64,000 nt of DNA, taken from assembly GCA_021323705.1 (NCBI GenBank), contig JAJPKL010000020.1, forward strand, positions 1 to 64,000, read 5' to 3'. The translations under genes were made by a program, and so were the position numbers. The stretch comes from Nitrososphaerota archaeon. Its GTDB lineage: Archaea > Thermoproteota > Nitrososphaeria > Nitrososphaerales > Nitrosopumilaceae. Below, piece by piece: positions 43,717 to 52,522 of this stretch; position 1 is the stretch's first letter, and each line of letters begins with the position of its first letter. The notes beneath the pieces are model-generated. The model made no database searches, was not told the origin of the DNA, and saw only the letters and a program-made list of their open reading frames with translations.

Positions 43717-44100
43717 CTATTCTATTGTAATGTTTTTTCCTGATTTTATTGGAATTGTTAGCACAAGTACGCCGTCATGATACTTGGCAGATGCGCCGAG
43801 GTCTTCTTCGTCTTTTACTCTCATTGGTAACCTTATCTTCTTGTCTATGACATTTGGCCTCTGGCGCCAGATTACTGTACCCTCTTCAACAGTTTCTCTC
43901 TTTGCAGCTATAGACAGTATGTGGCCGTGAATTCGAAGCTTGATGTCTTTTTTATCAAATCCCGGCATGTCTATTGATACAATGAGGTTGTCGTTTTGCA
44001 TAACTATATCCACCGGAGGAAGAATGAACTCGAAGAACTCTCTTGACTTGTTTCCTATTTCTTTCATGACTTCTTTTACCATGTAATAGCCCAAGCCCAT
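43717..44100 (-). CDS. Hsp20 (alpha-crystallin) small heat-shock protein
   Basis: A 127-residue ATP-independent chaperone. The alpha-crystallin domain has DIVMQNDNLIVSIDMPGFDKK, SIAAKRE and the C-terminal DGVLVLTIPIK; the IPI-like motif TIPIKS is just after. The short N-terminal arm (25 residues, MGLGYYMVKE) is typical of archaeal forms. Convergent with the UbiB-like gene, 3 bases apart. Confidence 0.92.
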   Translation of the reverse strand: MGLGYYMVKEVMKEIGNKSREFFEFILPPVDIVMQNDNLIVSIDMPGFDKKDIKLRIHGHILSIAAKRETVEEGTVIWRQRPNVIDKKIRLPMRVKDEEDLGASAKYHDGVLVLTIPIKSGKNITIE

Positions 44101-44159
44101 TTGCTATTTTAGTACTTTTTTGATTATTAAACCTTAGTCAAATCAACACGTCTCAAATT

Positions 44160-44175
44160 TACAATTTTTATCTAC
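44160..44175 (+). promoter_or_regulatory. TATA region of tmk
   Basis: TACAATTTTTATCTAC is centred about 29 bases before the ATG at 44197, leaderless geometry. Confidence 0.4.
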
Positions 44176-44196
44176 TGCCCCATTCAATAGGATTTG

Positions 44197-44778
44197 ATGA
44201 TTATAGTTGTAGAGGGCTTTGACCAGGCAGGAAAGATGACGCAATCAAAACTCTTGGCCAAATTTCTCAAGACAAAAAACATGAAATCAAAAATATTTAG
44301 TTTTCCAGATTACCGCACACCGATAGGCAAAGAAATCAAGCGCTATCTTGGCGGAAAGAGGAAATTTTCCCCACAGGTGATTCACTGCCTCCTTGCTGCA
44401 AACAGGTGGGAAAAGGCAGAGGAGATACGCAATGCCCTGCAAGAAAACAACATTGTAATCATGAACCGATACTATCAATCAAATCTAGTTTACGGAACAG
44501 TAAATGGACTTGACATGCAATGGCTTCAAAATCTCGATAAAGGACTCCCAAAAGAAGATCTTGTAATTCTTCTTGATGTAAACCCGACTGATTCTTTTTC
44601 TCGCAAAAGAGAACGACGCGACAAGTTTGAAGAAGATATCGAGTTTGCTAAAAAGATTACACAAACATATCGAAATCTTGCGGACAAATTTGGATGGAAT
44701 GTTGTAAACGCATCTAGCCACAAGCAGCAAGTTCATCAAGACATCAAACAGATTGTTCTAAAACATATAACAAAATAA
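44197..44778 (+). CDS. tmk: Thymidylate kinase
   Basis: Phosphorylates dTMP to dTDP. EGFDQAGKMTQ is the P-loop, FSFPDYRTPIGK gives the DR/DY dTMP site, and FSRKRERRDKFEED is the lid. The 193-residue length is normal. The P-loop residue after Lys is Met rather than Ser/Thr (GKMT instead of GKTT/GKST), which is unusual. Followed after 1 base by the HD-domain gene. Confidence 0.88.
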   Translation: MIIVVEGFDQAGKMTQSKLLAKFLKTKNMKSKIFSFPDYRTPIGKEIKRYLGGKRKFSPQVIHCLLAANRWEKAEEIRNALQENNIVIMNRYYQSNLVYGTVNGLDMQWLQNLDKGLPKEDLVILLDVNPTDSFSRKRERRDKFEEDIEFAKKITQTYRNLADKFGWNVVNASSHKQQVHQDIKQIVLKHITK

Positions 44779-44779
44779 C

Positions 44780-46027
44780 ATGGCAAAAAAATATCTCCAA
44801 ATAGTTGACCCGATACATGGATTTATCAACGTATACGGACACGAAGCTGCAGTCATTGACAGTCCAATATTTCAAAGGCTCCGCAGGATAAGGCAGTTGG
44901 CAGGTGCACACCTAGTTTATCCAGGTGCACAGCACTCTAGATTCGAGCACTCGCTTGGAACAATGCATGTGGCAGGAGAGGCGTCTGTAATACTTGAAGA
45001 AAAGGGATACCTTGATTCTGACCGCGTAGAAAATCTCAGGCTTGCGGCTCTACTGCATGACATAGGGCACGGCCCCTTTTCACATTTGTTCGAAGAGGTA
45101 CTGCAAAAAAAGAAAAAAATTTCTCATGAAAAAATTGGCGAAAACATCATCTCAAAAACCGAAATTGGAGACCTTGTCTCAAGAGGAGGCTTTGACAAGA
45201 ACTTTATCAGTAAACTTGCTTTTGGAAACTCGAGATTTCAATTCATGAACGAGATAATCTCAGGCGGCCTGAGCTCTGACATGATGGACTATTTGCTTCG
45301 CGACGGCTACTTTACTGGGGCAGAGCATGCAAAAATAGACTTTAAGAGAATCATAAACTCGCTTGACGTGCATCAAAGAAAACTCTCCCTTGACAAATCT
45401 GCACTGCGTTCGTTTGAATCAATGATGATCTCAAGATACCAGATGTTCAGGGCCGTCTACTTTCACAAGACTGTGAGGGCAGCAGAGGTGATGCTTCTAG
45501 AAGCAATGCTTCTTGCAGACTCGGAGCTTGGGCTTGCAACAGACAACCTGAAAAAATATGTAAATCTAACAGACGAGCTTGTCATATCAAAACTTGTCTC
45601 CCTCCCAAGGACAAGCTCTGACCTTAGAAGGTCAGGCCAACTTGCGCTTGACTATCAAGAACGCAGGCTCCTCAAGTGCGTCTATGAAAAAATTTTCATG
45701 AAGCCAAGGATGGGAAAGGTAAACGCAGAAGAGCTGCAGCGCGATATTGCAAGAAAAGCCAAGGTAGACGAAGCTGAGGTGTTTGTTGACATATCAAAGA
45801 CCCCCTCCATACCGCTTGCGCCGTCCAAAAAAGAATCCAAGTCTATCATTCTTACCTCAACTGGAAAAGATGGCCCAAAGGAGGCCTATGAGCTTCCAAT
45901 CTCTGAGATTCCGTTGGTGTCTGCAATCTCGGGATTCATGGACATACTTCGAATCTATGCAAGACAGCAGTTTAGAAAAAAGGTTGAAATGGCAGCACAA
46001 GTCATCCTTGGTGAAAACAGAAAATGA
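44780..46027 (+). CDS. HD-domain phosphohydrolase (SAMHD1/dGTPase-like)
   Basis: A 415-residue metal-dependent phosphohydrolase. The HD motif is complete: SRFEHSLG (His), [16 protein letters not shown] (His-Asp) and a later Asp in [14 protein letters not shown]. The N-terminal [11 protein letters not shown] and IRQLAG segments match SAMHD1-type proteins, which hydrolyse dNTPs. Lies between tmk and the UMP kinase gene, so a nucleotide-pool role is fitting. The stop overlaps pyrH by 4 bases. Confidence 0.88.
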   Translation: MAKKYLQIVDPIHGFINVYGHEAAVIDSPIFQRLRRIRQLAGAHLVYPGAQHSRFEHSLGTMHVAGEASVILEEKGYLDSDRVENLRLAALLHDIGHGPFSHLFEEVLQKKKKISHEKIGENIISKTEIGDLVSRGGFDKNFISKLAFGNSRFQFMNEIISGGLSSDMMDYLLRDGYFTGAEHAKIDFKRIINSLDVHQRKLSLDKSALRSFESMMISRYQMFRAVYFHKTVRAAEVMLLEAMLLADSELGLATDNLKKYVNLTDELVISKLVSLPRTSSDLRRSGQLALDYQERRLLKCVYEKIFMKPRMGKVNAEELQRDIARKAKVDEAEVFVDISKTPSIPLAPSKKESKSIILTSTGKDGPKEAYELPISEIPLVSAISGFMDILRIYARQQFRKKVEMAAQVILGENRK

Positions 46028-46701
46028 GAAAAAGAATAGTCATAAAACTGTCGGGCAGTCTTTTTGGCCTTGAAGATACAAAAACGCTAAAGCAGTTTGC
46101 AGAATTTTTTGTAAGATCAAGTAAGATTTGTCAGCCGATAATAATTGCAGGGGGAGGCAAGATTGCCAGGCACTATATCTCGCATGCAAGGTCGTCTGGT
46201 GCAGACGAGTCAACACTTGATGAGATTGGAATCGAGGTGTCAAGGCTGAACGCAAAATTATTGATCTTTGCACTTCAAGACAAGGCCTATCCGCATCCGC
46301 CGACTAATCTAAAGGAGGTGGCAAACGCTGCAGACAGCGGACAGATAGTGGTTACAGGGGGCCTCCATCCTGGTCAGAGCACAAACGCCACTGCTGCATT
46401 GATTGCAGAAAAAGTGAGGGCAAGTGCATTCCTTAATGCAACCGATGTGGACGGTGTGTACGACTCTGATCCAAGAAAGAGCAAGCATGCAAAAAAATTC
46501 AAAAAAATTCCACTCAAAAAACTCCGCGGGATGCTTGTGCACCAAGATTCCGTTGCAGGTGGCTATGACCTGATGGATATCGTAGCCCTCAAGGTAATAG
46601 AGCGCTCAAAGATAAAGACAAGGATTCTCAAAGCAGACATCAAAACGCTTGAAAAAGCAATCAGGGGAAGCCCCGAGGGCACAGAGATTACACTAGTTTG
46701 A
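46024..46701 (+). CDS. pyrH: UMP kinase (archaeal PyrH)
   Basis: Makes UDP from UMP. The amino-acid-kinase fold has the N-terminal [21 protein letters not shown] and the UMP-binding [15 protein letters not shown], then [13 protein letters not shown]. The 225-residue length is typical of archaeal UMP kinase. Co-translated with the HD gene (4-base overlap). Confidence 0.93.
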   Translation: MRKRIVIKLSGSLFGLEDTKTLKQFAEFFVRSSKICQPIIIAGGGKIARHYISHARSSGADESTLDEIGIEVSRLNAKLLIFALQDKAYPHPPTNLKEVANAADSGQIVVTGGLHPGQSTNATAALIAEKVRASAFLNATDVDGVYDSDPRKSKHAKKFKKIPLKKLRGMLVHQDSVAGGYDLMDIVALKVIERSKIKTRILKADIKTLEKAIRGSPEGTEITLV

Positions 46702-47002
46702 CAGTTCCGGTAAATTCTGGGATTCCGGCAGCAACTGCTTTTTGCAAAATTTCTCTAGCTTCTTTTTCTAACAAGACCTTTGACTGGGCTTTGGCGTATC
46801 CTTCTTCGTCCACTATTACAGCAACCCACCCTTCTGGTTTTTGAGCCACAGAGACAAGCTCTTTTTCCCCTACAGGGACAAAGGAGCCTTGGGATTTCTT
46901 TACTGTAAGTGTAAGCATGGCAAAGCCTGCATGCTCAAACAGAGTCATTTGCGACTTTCTTGCTCTGTCCTGACCAATTCTTATTGCCTGGTGGTACTGC
47001 AC
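46688..47002 (-). CDS. Hypothetical protein
   Basis: A 104-residue protein of unknown function with alternating strand/helix character ([13 protein letters not shown], then [22 protein letters not shown], then [14 protein letters not shown]). Its end overlaps pyrH by 14 bases (convergent). The true start may be internal, e.g. the Met of MTLFEHAGF. Confidence 0.6.
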   Translation of the reverse strand: MQYHQAIRIGQDRARKSQMTLFEHAGFAMLTLTVKKSQGSFVPVGEKELVSVAQKPEGWVAVIVDEEGYAKAQSKVLLEKEAREILQKAVAAGIPEFTGTVKLV

Positions 47003-47077
47003 AAATCTAATTCCTAGAACTTTTACTATAAGGGTTTTTCAGCTGAAGGTTTAATTGAAGATCAAATTCATTGGCTG

Positions 47078-47644
47078 ATGTATTTGGATACTAGAATCTT
47101 GCTTGGAGGAGTTGCTGCTGTAATTGTTGCAGCAATTGCTGTGTTTGCACTATTGCCAGGCTCTGGCATGCTAAAAAATTTTGTCCCTCAAAGTCCAAAC
47201 ACTCCTACCTCACTTACATCAATCTCGGCCCAGATAAAGCCGCTTTCCATATCGTACAATGGAACATCGGTTGTATCGTCTACTGAAAAAGATGCGACAC
47301 TGGCGACCAACTTTTACATCACAAACCCCAACACCACCACCGTAATTCTTGAATCTATAACCTATGACATCTACGCCAATGGAATAGTGGTTGGCCACGG
47401 ACAGATAGGACAGAGATATGAAGGAAGTTGGGAGAGCTCCTACTACTATCCGCTTGTGGCAGGAACCTCAGATAACATAAGCAACAATGTCGACATAAAA
47501 AACACTGGAAACTATCCTGACGTTTGGACTGCACTGCAAAAGGGAACTGCAAAGATTATGATTTCTGGAACTGCCTACTATGCAACAAAGACTGCATTTA
47601 GCGGCAGCGACTTTACACAAGACTTTAACTTTACAAATTCCTAA
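47078..47644 (+). CDS. Membrane-anchored extracellular protein (LEA14-like domain)
   Basis: A 188-residue protein with an N-terminal signal anchor (about residues 8-28, GGVAAVIVAAIAVFALLPG) and an extracellular beta-sandwich (ATNFYITNPNTTTVILESITYDIYANGI) resembling LEA type 2/NDR1-like domains. No more exact function can be read. Convergent with the next membrane protein gene, 3 bases apart. Confidence 0.65.
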   Translation: MYLDTRILLGGVAAVIVAAIAVFALLPGSGMLKNFVPQSPNTPTSLTSISAQIKPLSISYNGTSVVSSTEKDATLATNFYITNPNTTTVILESITYDIYANGIVVGHGQIGQRYEGSWESSYYYPLVAGTSDNISNNVDIKNTGNYPDVWTALQKGTAKIMISGTAYYATKTAFSGSDFTQDFNFTNS

Positions 47645-47647
47645 AGC

Positions 47648-48181
47648 CTAGTGCAGGGCTGGGTTGTATCTAGATCGCATGAACTTTACTAGATACACAA
47701 AACCAAGAATTATCCAAGTAAGTATCATCATTGCCCAAACAAAGACGATTATCTGTTCCAAGTTTATGTTATACTGCGACATGATTGCAGTCACTTGAGG
47801 CGGCAGTATTGTATTTAGTTGGTACAGTGGGAAAAGATACGGGTTTAGGTTTTGATTAAACGACAATGTATCCCCAAGCAGCCTTACTACTGCATGCCAT
47901 CCAAAGAAAAATGTCACAAAAAAGAATACGGCCTTTCTGCCCACTGCCTTTTTGTATCCGCGTTTTTCATATCTCTCAAGTTTTTGTTTTACGCGGCTAA
48001 GCTCTGATTTTAATTCCTCAACAGATTGCTGCTGTCCGGTTTTTCTTTTAGACGGCTCTATGTATGTATCTATCAATGACTCGAGATATTTTTTGTCGGA
48101 GATGTACAACGGCCTGTTGTCTTGGAGCATGCTTAGAATGTAGTTTAACCTACCGCCGTCTCCCTTTTTTGCATCAATCAA
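47648..48181 (-). CDS. Coiled-coil membrane protein
   Basis: A 177-residue protein with a coiled coil (QQQSVEELKSELSRVKQKLERYE, shown here as two parts: EELKSELSRVKQ and KLERYEKRG), then two transmembrane helices (about residues 88-110 and 143-165). In-frame residues upstream of the TTG start (INEELIEHVLYL) continue the conserved-looking N-terminus, preceded by AGGTGA, so translation may start at a rare ATA at 48214 (see findings). Confidence 0.65.
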   Translation of the reverse strand: MIDAKKGDGGRLNYILSMLQDNRPLYISDKKYLESLIDTYIEPSKRKTGQQQSVEELKSELSRVKQKLERYEKRGYKKAVGRKAVFFFVTFFFGWHAVVRLLGDTLSFNQNLNPYLFPLYQLNTILPPQVTAIMSQYNINLEQIIVFVWAMMILTWIILGFVYLVKFMRSRYNPALH

Positions 48182-48322
48182 GTATAATACGTGTTCGATT
48201 AGTTCTTCGTTTATTGCAAATCACCTATGCCTCAATATGTGTCAGATTGTCAGATCCGCCTTTAGATAACTTTATCAACATTATCAAGCTCCTTTGGAAA
48301 AGGAATTTGATTATTTGTTATA

Positions 48323-49015
48323 CTAGCTCACTTTTTTGAGGAAATTTAGAATGGGCTCCTTTTCTGTACTTGACAGAGATGAGAATCCCTCCAACAGCTC
48401 ACGCTGAATTGTAAGGGATTCGTCAAGTGCCTTCTTTACGCCCTCGCTGTCAAACGGTACAAGCTTGTCAATCTTTCCCTCGCTGTACGATTCTACGTAT
48501 CTACGCAAGAGGGACGAAACAAAATTTGGGGCAACTTTAAGCAATGTTAGAATTGAGTTTTTTAGATCCTTGTCTTTTGAATTGGAGTTTTTCTCAAAGA
48601 ACTCGCTCATGATCCGTATTCTCTCTTTTCCCATTTCTGAAAGTGAAGCAGCAACAAGCAAACCTCCCTCAGTAAGCTGGTAGTATGGAACTCCTTGCTC
48701 CTGGAGTGCCTTGGGGCCCCGCTTTATTGGAAGCCTGCCTGATTCTTCAACTATTTCAAGCGGCAAAAGAATTTCATCAAGATCCCTGAAAATTCCGGAA
48801 TAGATGTTTTGCCAAGTGGTCCCATTTTTTTCTGCAAGCCTATGCGCAATTGCAGTCCTTGTCTTTTTTGTTGGAAGAGTTTCTATGGCAAGATGCATAA
48901 TTATTCCGCGCTGGCGCATGGCCTCGCCTGTAAACTCCTTGTTCTTTGTCTTGAACGTTTGAAATACAGATAACTTTGGGGCAGTCTTCTTTGGCTTGGT
49001 CATATTTCTACTCAC
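48323..49015 (-). CDS. Winged-helix regulator-like protein
   Basis: A 230-residue protein. The central part (residues 35-125) looks like a winged helix: IIMHLAIETLPTKKTRTAIAHRL, then NIYSGIFRDLDEILLPLEIV, then PYYQLTEGGLLVA. It resembles PadR-like or similar transcription regulators but the family is not firmly recognised. The C-terminal half is helical (KKALDESLTIQRELLEGF). Confidence 0.68.
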   Translation of the reverse strand: MSRNMTKPKKTAPKLSVFQTFKTKNKEFTGEAMRQRGIIMHLAIETLPTKKTRTAIAHRLAEKNGTTWQNIYSGIFRDLDEILLPLEIVEESGRLPIKRGPKALQEQGVPYYQLTEGGLLVAASLSEMGKERIRIMSEFFEKNSNSKDKDLKNSILTLLKVAPNFVSSLLRRYVESYSEGKIDKLVPFDSEGVKKALDESLTIQRELLEGFSSLSSTEKEPILNFLKKVS

Positions 49016-49278
49016 TTGACAATTTTAGTACTGATAGATGGTATAGATTAATACTATTATAATTTGAGATTTTCATTTTGTGATAGTATCATACTTTACA
49101 TAGATATAAGAATTTACGATTTCAGATAAAACAAGCAAAATACATCCTTTCCAGAGATGGTAGCATAGTTTGGCAGCAGCAAAATTTAGAGATTTTCTAA
49201 AGAATTTCATCCCTTGTATGTGTTATACAACTGCAAAAATATGAAATGAATTTACATTGGGTGGTATAGTAAACCTTC

Positions 49279-50055
49279 ATGCTAAAATCACCAGAGGAAC
49301 TTGTAAAAATTCTTGAGATGCCAAACTTGGTTCTAGTTGACTGCAGGTCGTATAAGGAATATGCAGAAGGACATGTACCAGGTGCTGTCAACGTTGACCT
49401 CTTCTATTATCATTGGCTTGACACAACAAAGGATGGAATAAAGTCATTTGAGAGACAGATGGAGACGCTCTTCTCATTTATGGGCATTACAAAAGACGCA
49501 ACTGTGATATTTTACGACGATGTTGCAGGCATGAGCGCTGCAAGAGGAGTCTGGCTCTTGAAATACTTCTCGCATCAAGACGCGTTCATGCTAGATGGTG
49601 GATTTCGAAAGTGGAAAATCTTAGGACTGCCGGTAGAGACCAAGACAAATGGATTTAGGCCTGCCAAGTTTTCCGGCAAAATTAACAAGGAGGTGCTGGT
49701 TGGCTTTGAGTATATCAAGAAGAAACTTGGCAAGGCAAAGATAATCGATGCGCGTACAAGAGAAGAATATGAAGGAAAAGTAATTCGTGCGGCAAGAAAG
49801 GGACGCATACCAAACGCTGTCAACATAGACTGGATGAGCAACATCAATGAAGATGGAACGATGAAGTCACTTGACGAACTTGGAAAATTATACCAATTTT
49901 CAAAAGGCGATGAAATTATAACATACTGCCAGGGTGGATATCGAGCCGCAAACTCGTTTGTGGCGCTAAAGATGCTTGGGTTTGAAAATGTAAAGGTCTA
50001 TCTTGGTTCTTGGGGCGAGTGGGGAAACAGACTTGATCTGCCAATTGAAGAGTAG
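49279..50055 (+). CDS. Thiosulfate/3-mercaptopyruvate sulfurtransferase
   Basis: A 258-residue two-domain rhodanese. The N-terminal domain (VDCRSYKEYAEGHVPGAVNVD) lacks the active cysteine, while the C-terminal domain has TYCQGGYRAANSF with the catalytic Cys near residue 216. It moves sulfur from thiosulfate or mercaptopyruvate to an acceptor such as cyanide or thiols. Monocistronic. Confidence 0.9.
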   Translation: MLKSPEELVKILEMPNLVLVDCRSYKEYAEGHVPGAVNVDLFYYHWLDTTKDGIKSFERQMETLFSFMGITKDATVIFYDDVAGMSAARGVWLLKYFSHQDAFMLDGGFRKWKILGLPVETKTNGFRPAKFSGKINKEVLVGFEYIKKKLGKAKIIDARTREEYEGKVIRAARKGRIPNAVNIDWMSNINEDGTMKSLDELGKLYQFSKGDEIITYCQGGYRAANSFVALKMLGFENVKVYLGSWGEWGNRLDLPIEE

Positions 50056-50154
50056 ACATGTTCCAGATATTGCAACATGCCAGATGCAATGTACGATGAT
50101 CGCACCATGAAATTTCTTAATTTTTTGAAAAAATGAAGTGATGCTTTGCAGGAA

Positions 50155-50170
50155 TTAGATTAATATACCG
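50155..50170 (+). promoter_or_regulatory. TATA region of the ATPase operon
   Basis: TTAGATTAATATACCG is centred about 27-28 bases before the atpK ATG at 50192, implying a leaderless operon message. Confidence 0.5.
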
Positions 50171-50191
50171 TCGACAAATGAGCCATACCTG

Positions 50192-50536
50192 ATGGTGCTG
50201 AACAAGCGTTCTAAATTATCGCTTATCATCATAATGGCGGGGTTGACAATTGGGGTATCAACCTTCTTTACAACTCATTCTGCATTTGCTGCAGAAACCG
50301 GCGCTGCAAACAGCAGTCTGACAAAACCATTACTTGCTATCGCTGCAGCAATTGCAATTGCTGGAGGTTTGATAGGTACCGGTAATGCACAACAAGGTAT
50401 CGGTGCTGCCGGTATGGGTATCATTGCAGAAAAGCCGGAGAAGTTTGGCCAGGTGCTATTCTTCTTCGTCATTCCCGAAACATTATGGATCATCGGATTC
50501 GTATTGGGAATAATCTTACTGCTAGGTATCCTGTAG
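50192..50536 (+). CDS. atpK: A-type ATP synthase subunit K (proteolipid, c subunit)
   Basis: Rotor-ring subunit carrying the ion across the membrane. A signal-like leader (residues 1-33, ending AFA) precedes a single two-helix hairpin of about 75 residues: helix 1 is about 44-66 and contains GNAQQG, helix 2 about 88-112 carries the ion-binding Glu96 in VIPETLW. The 114-residue length is standard once the leader is counted. First gene of the operon; whether H+ or Na+ is carried cannot be read with certainty. Confidence 0.93.
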   Translation: MVLNKRSKLSLIIIMAGLTIGVSTFFTTHSAFAAETGAANSSLTKPLLAIAAAIAIAGGLIGTGNAQQGIGAAGMGIIAEKPEKFGQVLFFFVIPETLWIIGFVLGIILLLGIL

Positions 50537-50547
50537 TGGTTTAAGTA

Positions 50548-51102
50548 ATGAGCATCGAGACTTTCCTCCTTGAGATAGAGAATAGAAAGAAGAAGGAAAT
50601 TGATAGTCTCGACAAGGACCTAGCAGAAAAGAAATCCAAACTTCAAAGGGAACTTGACATCACCGTAAAAGAGATCCAAGAAAAGTTTGCAAACGAGGCC
50701 AAGATCAAGTCAGAAAGGGAGCATGCAAGAATAATTGAAGCTGCAAAACTTCAAGCAAAAAAAATAATGTTTGACGCAATCAACGAAAACATGCAGTCTG
50801 CATTTGATGTTATCAAAAAAGAAATTGAAAGTTATGCCAAGGGCCCGCAATACAAAAAAGCCCTTGAAACGATGGTGAACAGCTCCAAGAAAAAACTTGG
50901 GCAAAACATTGTTGTTCACTGCAGAGACGAGGACAAGTCTCTGCTCAAAGACATGGGAGTGGCAGTTGGCAAGTCAATCAAGACTCTTGGAGGTATAGTT
51001 GCAGAAAACAAGGAAGGAACAAAAGAACTCGATCTTACTTTTGAAGAACTACTGCGAACTCACGAGGACCAAATCAAAAGTTTCCTTTCGGAGAGAATGT
51101 AA
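50548..51102 (+). CDS. atpE: A-type ATP synthase subunit E
   Basis: Peripheral-stalk subunit of 184 residues. A long N-terminal helix (ENRKKKEIDSLDKDLAEKKSK, pattern of heptads; cited in parts as KKKEIDSLDKDL and EIQEKFANEAKIK) and a C-terminal alpha/beta domain (GGIVAENKEGTKELDLTFEE) identify it. Pairs with subunit H to connect the A1 head with subunit I. Confidence 0.88.
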   Translation: MSIETFLLEIENRKKKEIDSLDKDLAEKKSKLQRELDITVKEIQEKFANEAKIKSEREHARIIEAAKLQAKKIMFDAINENMQSAFDVIKKEIESYAKGPQYKKALETMVNSSKKKLGQNIVVHCRDEDKSLLKDMGVAVGKSIKTLGGIVAENKEGTKELDLTFEELLRTHEDQIKSFLSERM

Positions 51103-52167
51103 TTGCCGACATCGCAGTATGCATCATCCTTTGGACGTTTACAAGCAATCTCGTTAAATCTTCTATCAAAAGAATCTGTGCAAAATCTGATAAAGGCAAA
51201 AGACGAGGGTGAGATGGTAAAAATTCTCGAACCAACTTGGTATGGCCCTGAAATTGAAAAGGCAGCTACTCTATTCAAGGACGCAAACTTGCTAGAGGTT
51301 GCACTGAACCGACACTTGGTGCAGGTAAACAAGATTGCACTTGAGGCAACTCCGTTCAACGGCAAGTCTGCAGTGCGTGCATATCTTTCCAAGTGGGACA
51401 TTTACAACATCGAGCTCATACTTTCCTCAAAAAGCATGAACAGGCCAATTACTGAAGTAGAGTCATTTCTTGTGTCTAGCAGAAACGTTCCGGCCGGAAT
51501 CTCGGCAGGAAACATCCCTCACGATGAGATGAAAGTAATACTATCGCAGAACAGCGTGGATGGAGTTGTAAACCAGCTGGTCAAGTACAACTATGGTACC
51601 ACACTCATGCAAAATCTTGAGATTTATCAAAAGACAGGAGATCTAGGTCCAATGATGTCAGCACTTCAGGCCCACTACTACCAAAATCTATTGGAGTCGC
51701 TCAAGTTTTTTCAGGGAGATGAGGGCGTGATTCGAGGACTGTTTAGGGCAGAGATTGACAAGAAAAATGTCCTAAACCTGCTCAAGGCAAAAGAATCAAA
51801 CCTTGACAGGGAACTGCTAGGCAAGCACCTAATCGACGGTGGAATGGTTACAAAAAATGAACTGATGGATATCTACGGAGCAAAGGACGTTCCAGAAATT
51901 GTGGGAAGAGTAGAGAACCGCTTTATGCTAGTCAACGCACTTGCGCAGTACAAAAAATCAAAAAGCCTCATTGATTTCGAGGTCGCGTTGGATAAATTCA
52001 TAAATTCCGAATATGTGAGCAAATTGAAAAATATTGCATTGTCAATTGGAACAATATTCTACTTTATCATCAAGATGGAACAGGAGCGTGAAAACATAAA
52101 GAGGATAGCATATGGTAAACGCTACAACCTTTCAACAGAACACATTACATCGTTATTGCTAGAGTGA
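51103..52167 (+). CDS. atpC: A-type ATP synthase subunit C
   Basis: Funnel-shaped helical subunit (V-ATPase d homologue) joining the central stalk to the c ring. 354 residues, all helical, with QYASSFGRLQAISLN at the N-terminus and internally repeated KNVLNLLKAK and YNIELILSSK stretches. Starts with TTG directly after the atpE stop. Confidence 0.88.
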   Translation: MPTSQYASSFGRLQAISLNLLSKESVQNLIKAKDEGEMVKILEPTWYGPEIEKAATLFKDANLLEVALNRHLVQVNKIALEATPFNGKSAVRAYLSKWDIYNIELILSSKSMNRPITEVESFLVSSRNVPAGISAGNIPHDEMKVILSQNSVDGVVNQLVKYNYGTTLMQNLEIYQKTGDLGPMMSALQAHYYQNLLESLKFFQGDEGVIRGLFRAEIDKKNVLNLLKAKESNLDRELLGKHLIDGGMVTKNELMDIYGAKDVPEIVGRVENRFMLVNALAQYKKSKSLIDFEVALDKFINSEYVSKLKNIALSIGTIFYFIIKMEQERENIKRIAYGKRYNLSTEHITSLLLE

Positions 52168-52174
52168 TAATATA

Positions 52175-52513
52175 ATGTCGACTCAAAAAACACAATCAAG
52201 TGGAAGGATCGCTGTAGTAGGAGAGCGAGAACTTGTGATAGGGTACAGCCTTCTTGGAATCGAGGACACCTTTGTCGTAAGCGGTGAAGATGCCAGCAAG
52301 ACAGTACAAGAATTGTATTCGTCAGGAAAGTTTAGTCTCATTATTGCAAGCGATGCTGTAAGAAATGTGCTTCCTGCTGTGTTTAGAAAAAAGATCGAGG
52401 CATCAATAGAACCTCTGGTTCTTTTTATGCCGGCCATGGAAGGAAACATTCAAGAGGAGTCAATAGCGGCACTGGCAAAGAGAGTGTTAGGAATAAGTAT
52501 CCCTACAAGTTGA
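52175..52513 (+). CDS. atpF: A-type ATP synthase subunit F
   Basis: Central-stalk subunit, 112 residues, Rossmann-like: RIAVVGERELVIGYSLLGIE, LIIASDAVRNVL, and VLFMPAMEG. It binds subunit D and can regulate ATP hydrolysis. Ten bases separate it from atpA. Confidence 0.92.
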   Translation: MSTQKTQSSGRIAVVGERELVIGYSLLGIEDTFVVSGEDASKTVQELYSSGKFSLIIASDAVRNVLPAVFRKKIEASIEPLVLFMPAMEGNIQEESIAALAKRVLGISIPTS

Positions 52514-52522
52514 TGATAGTAA

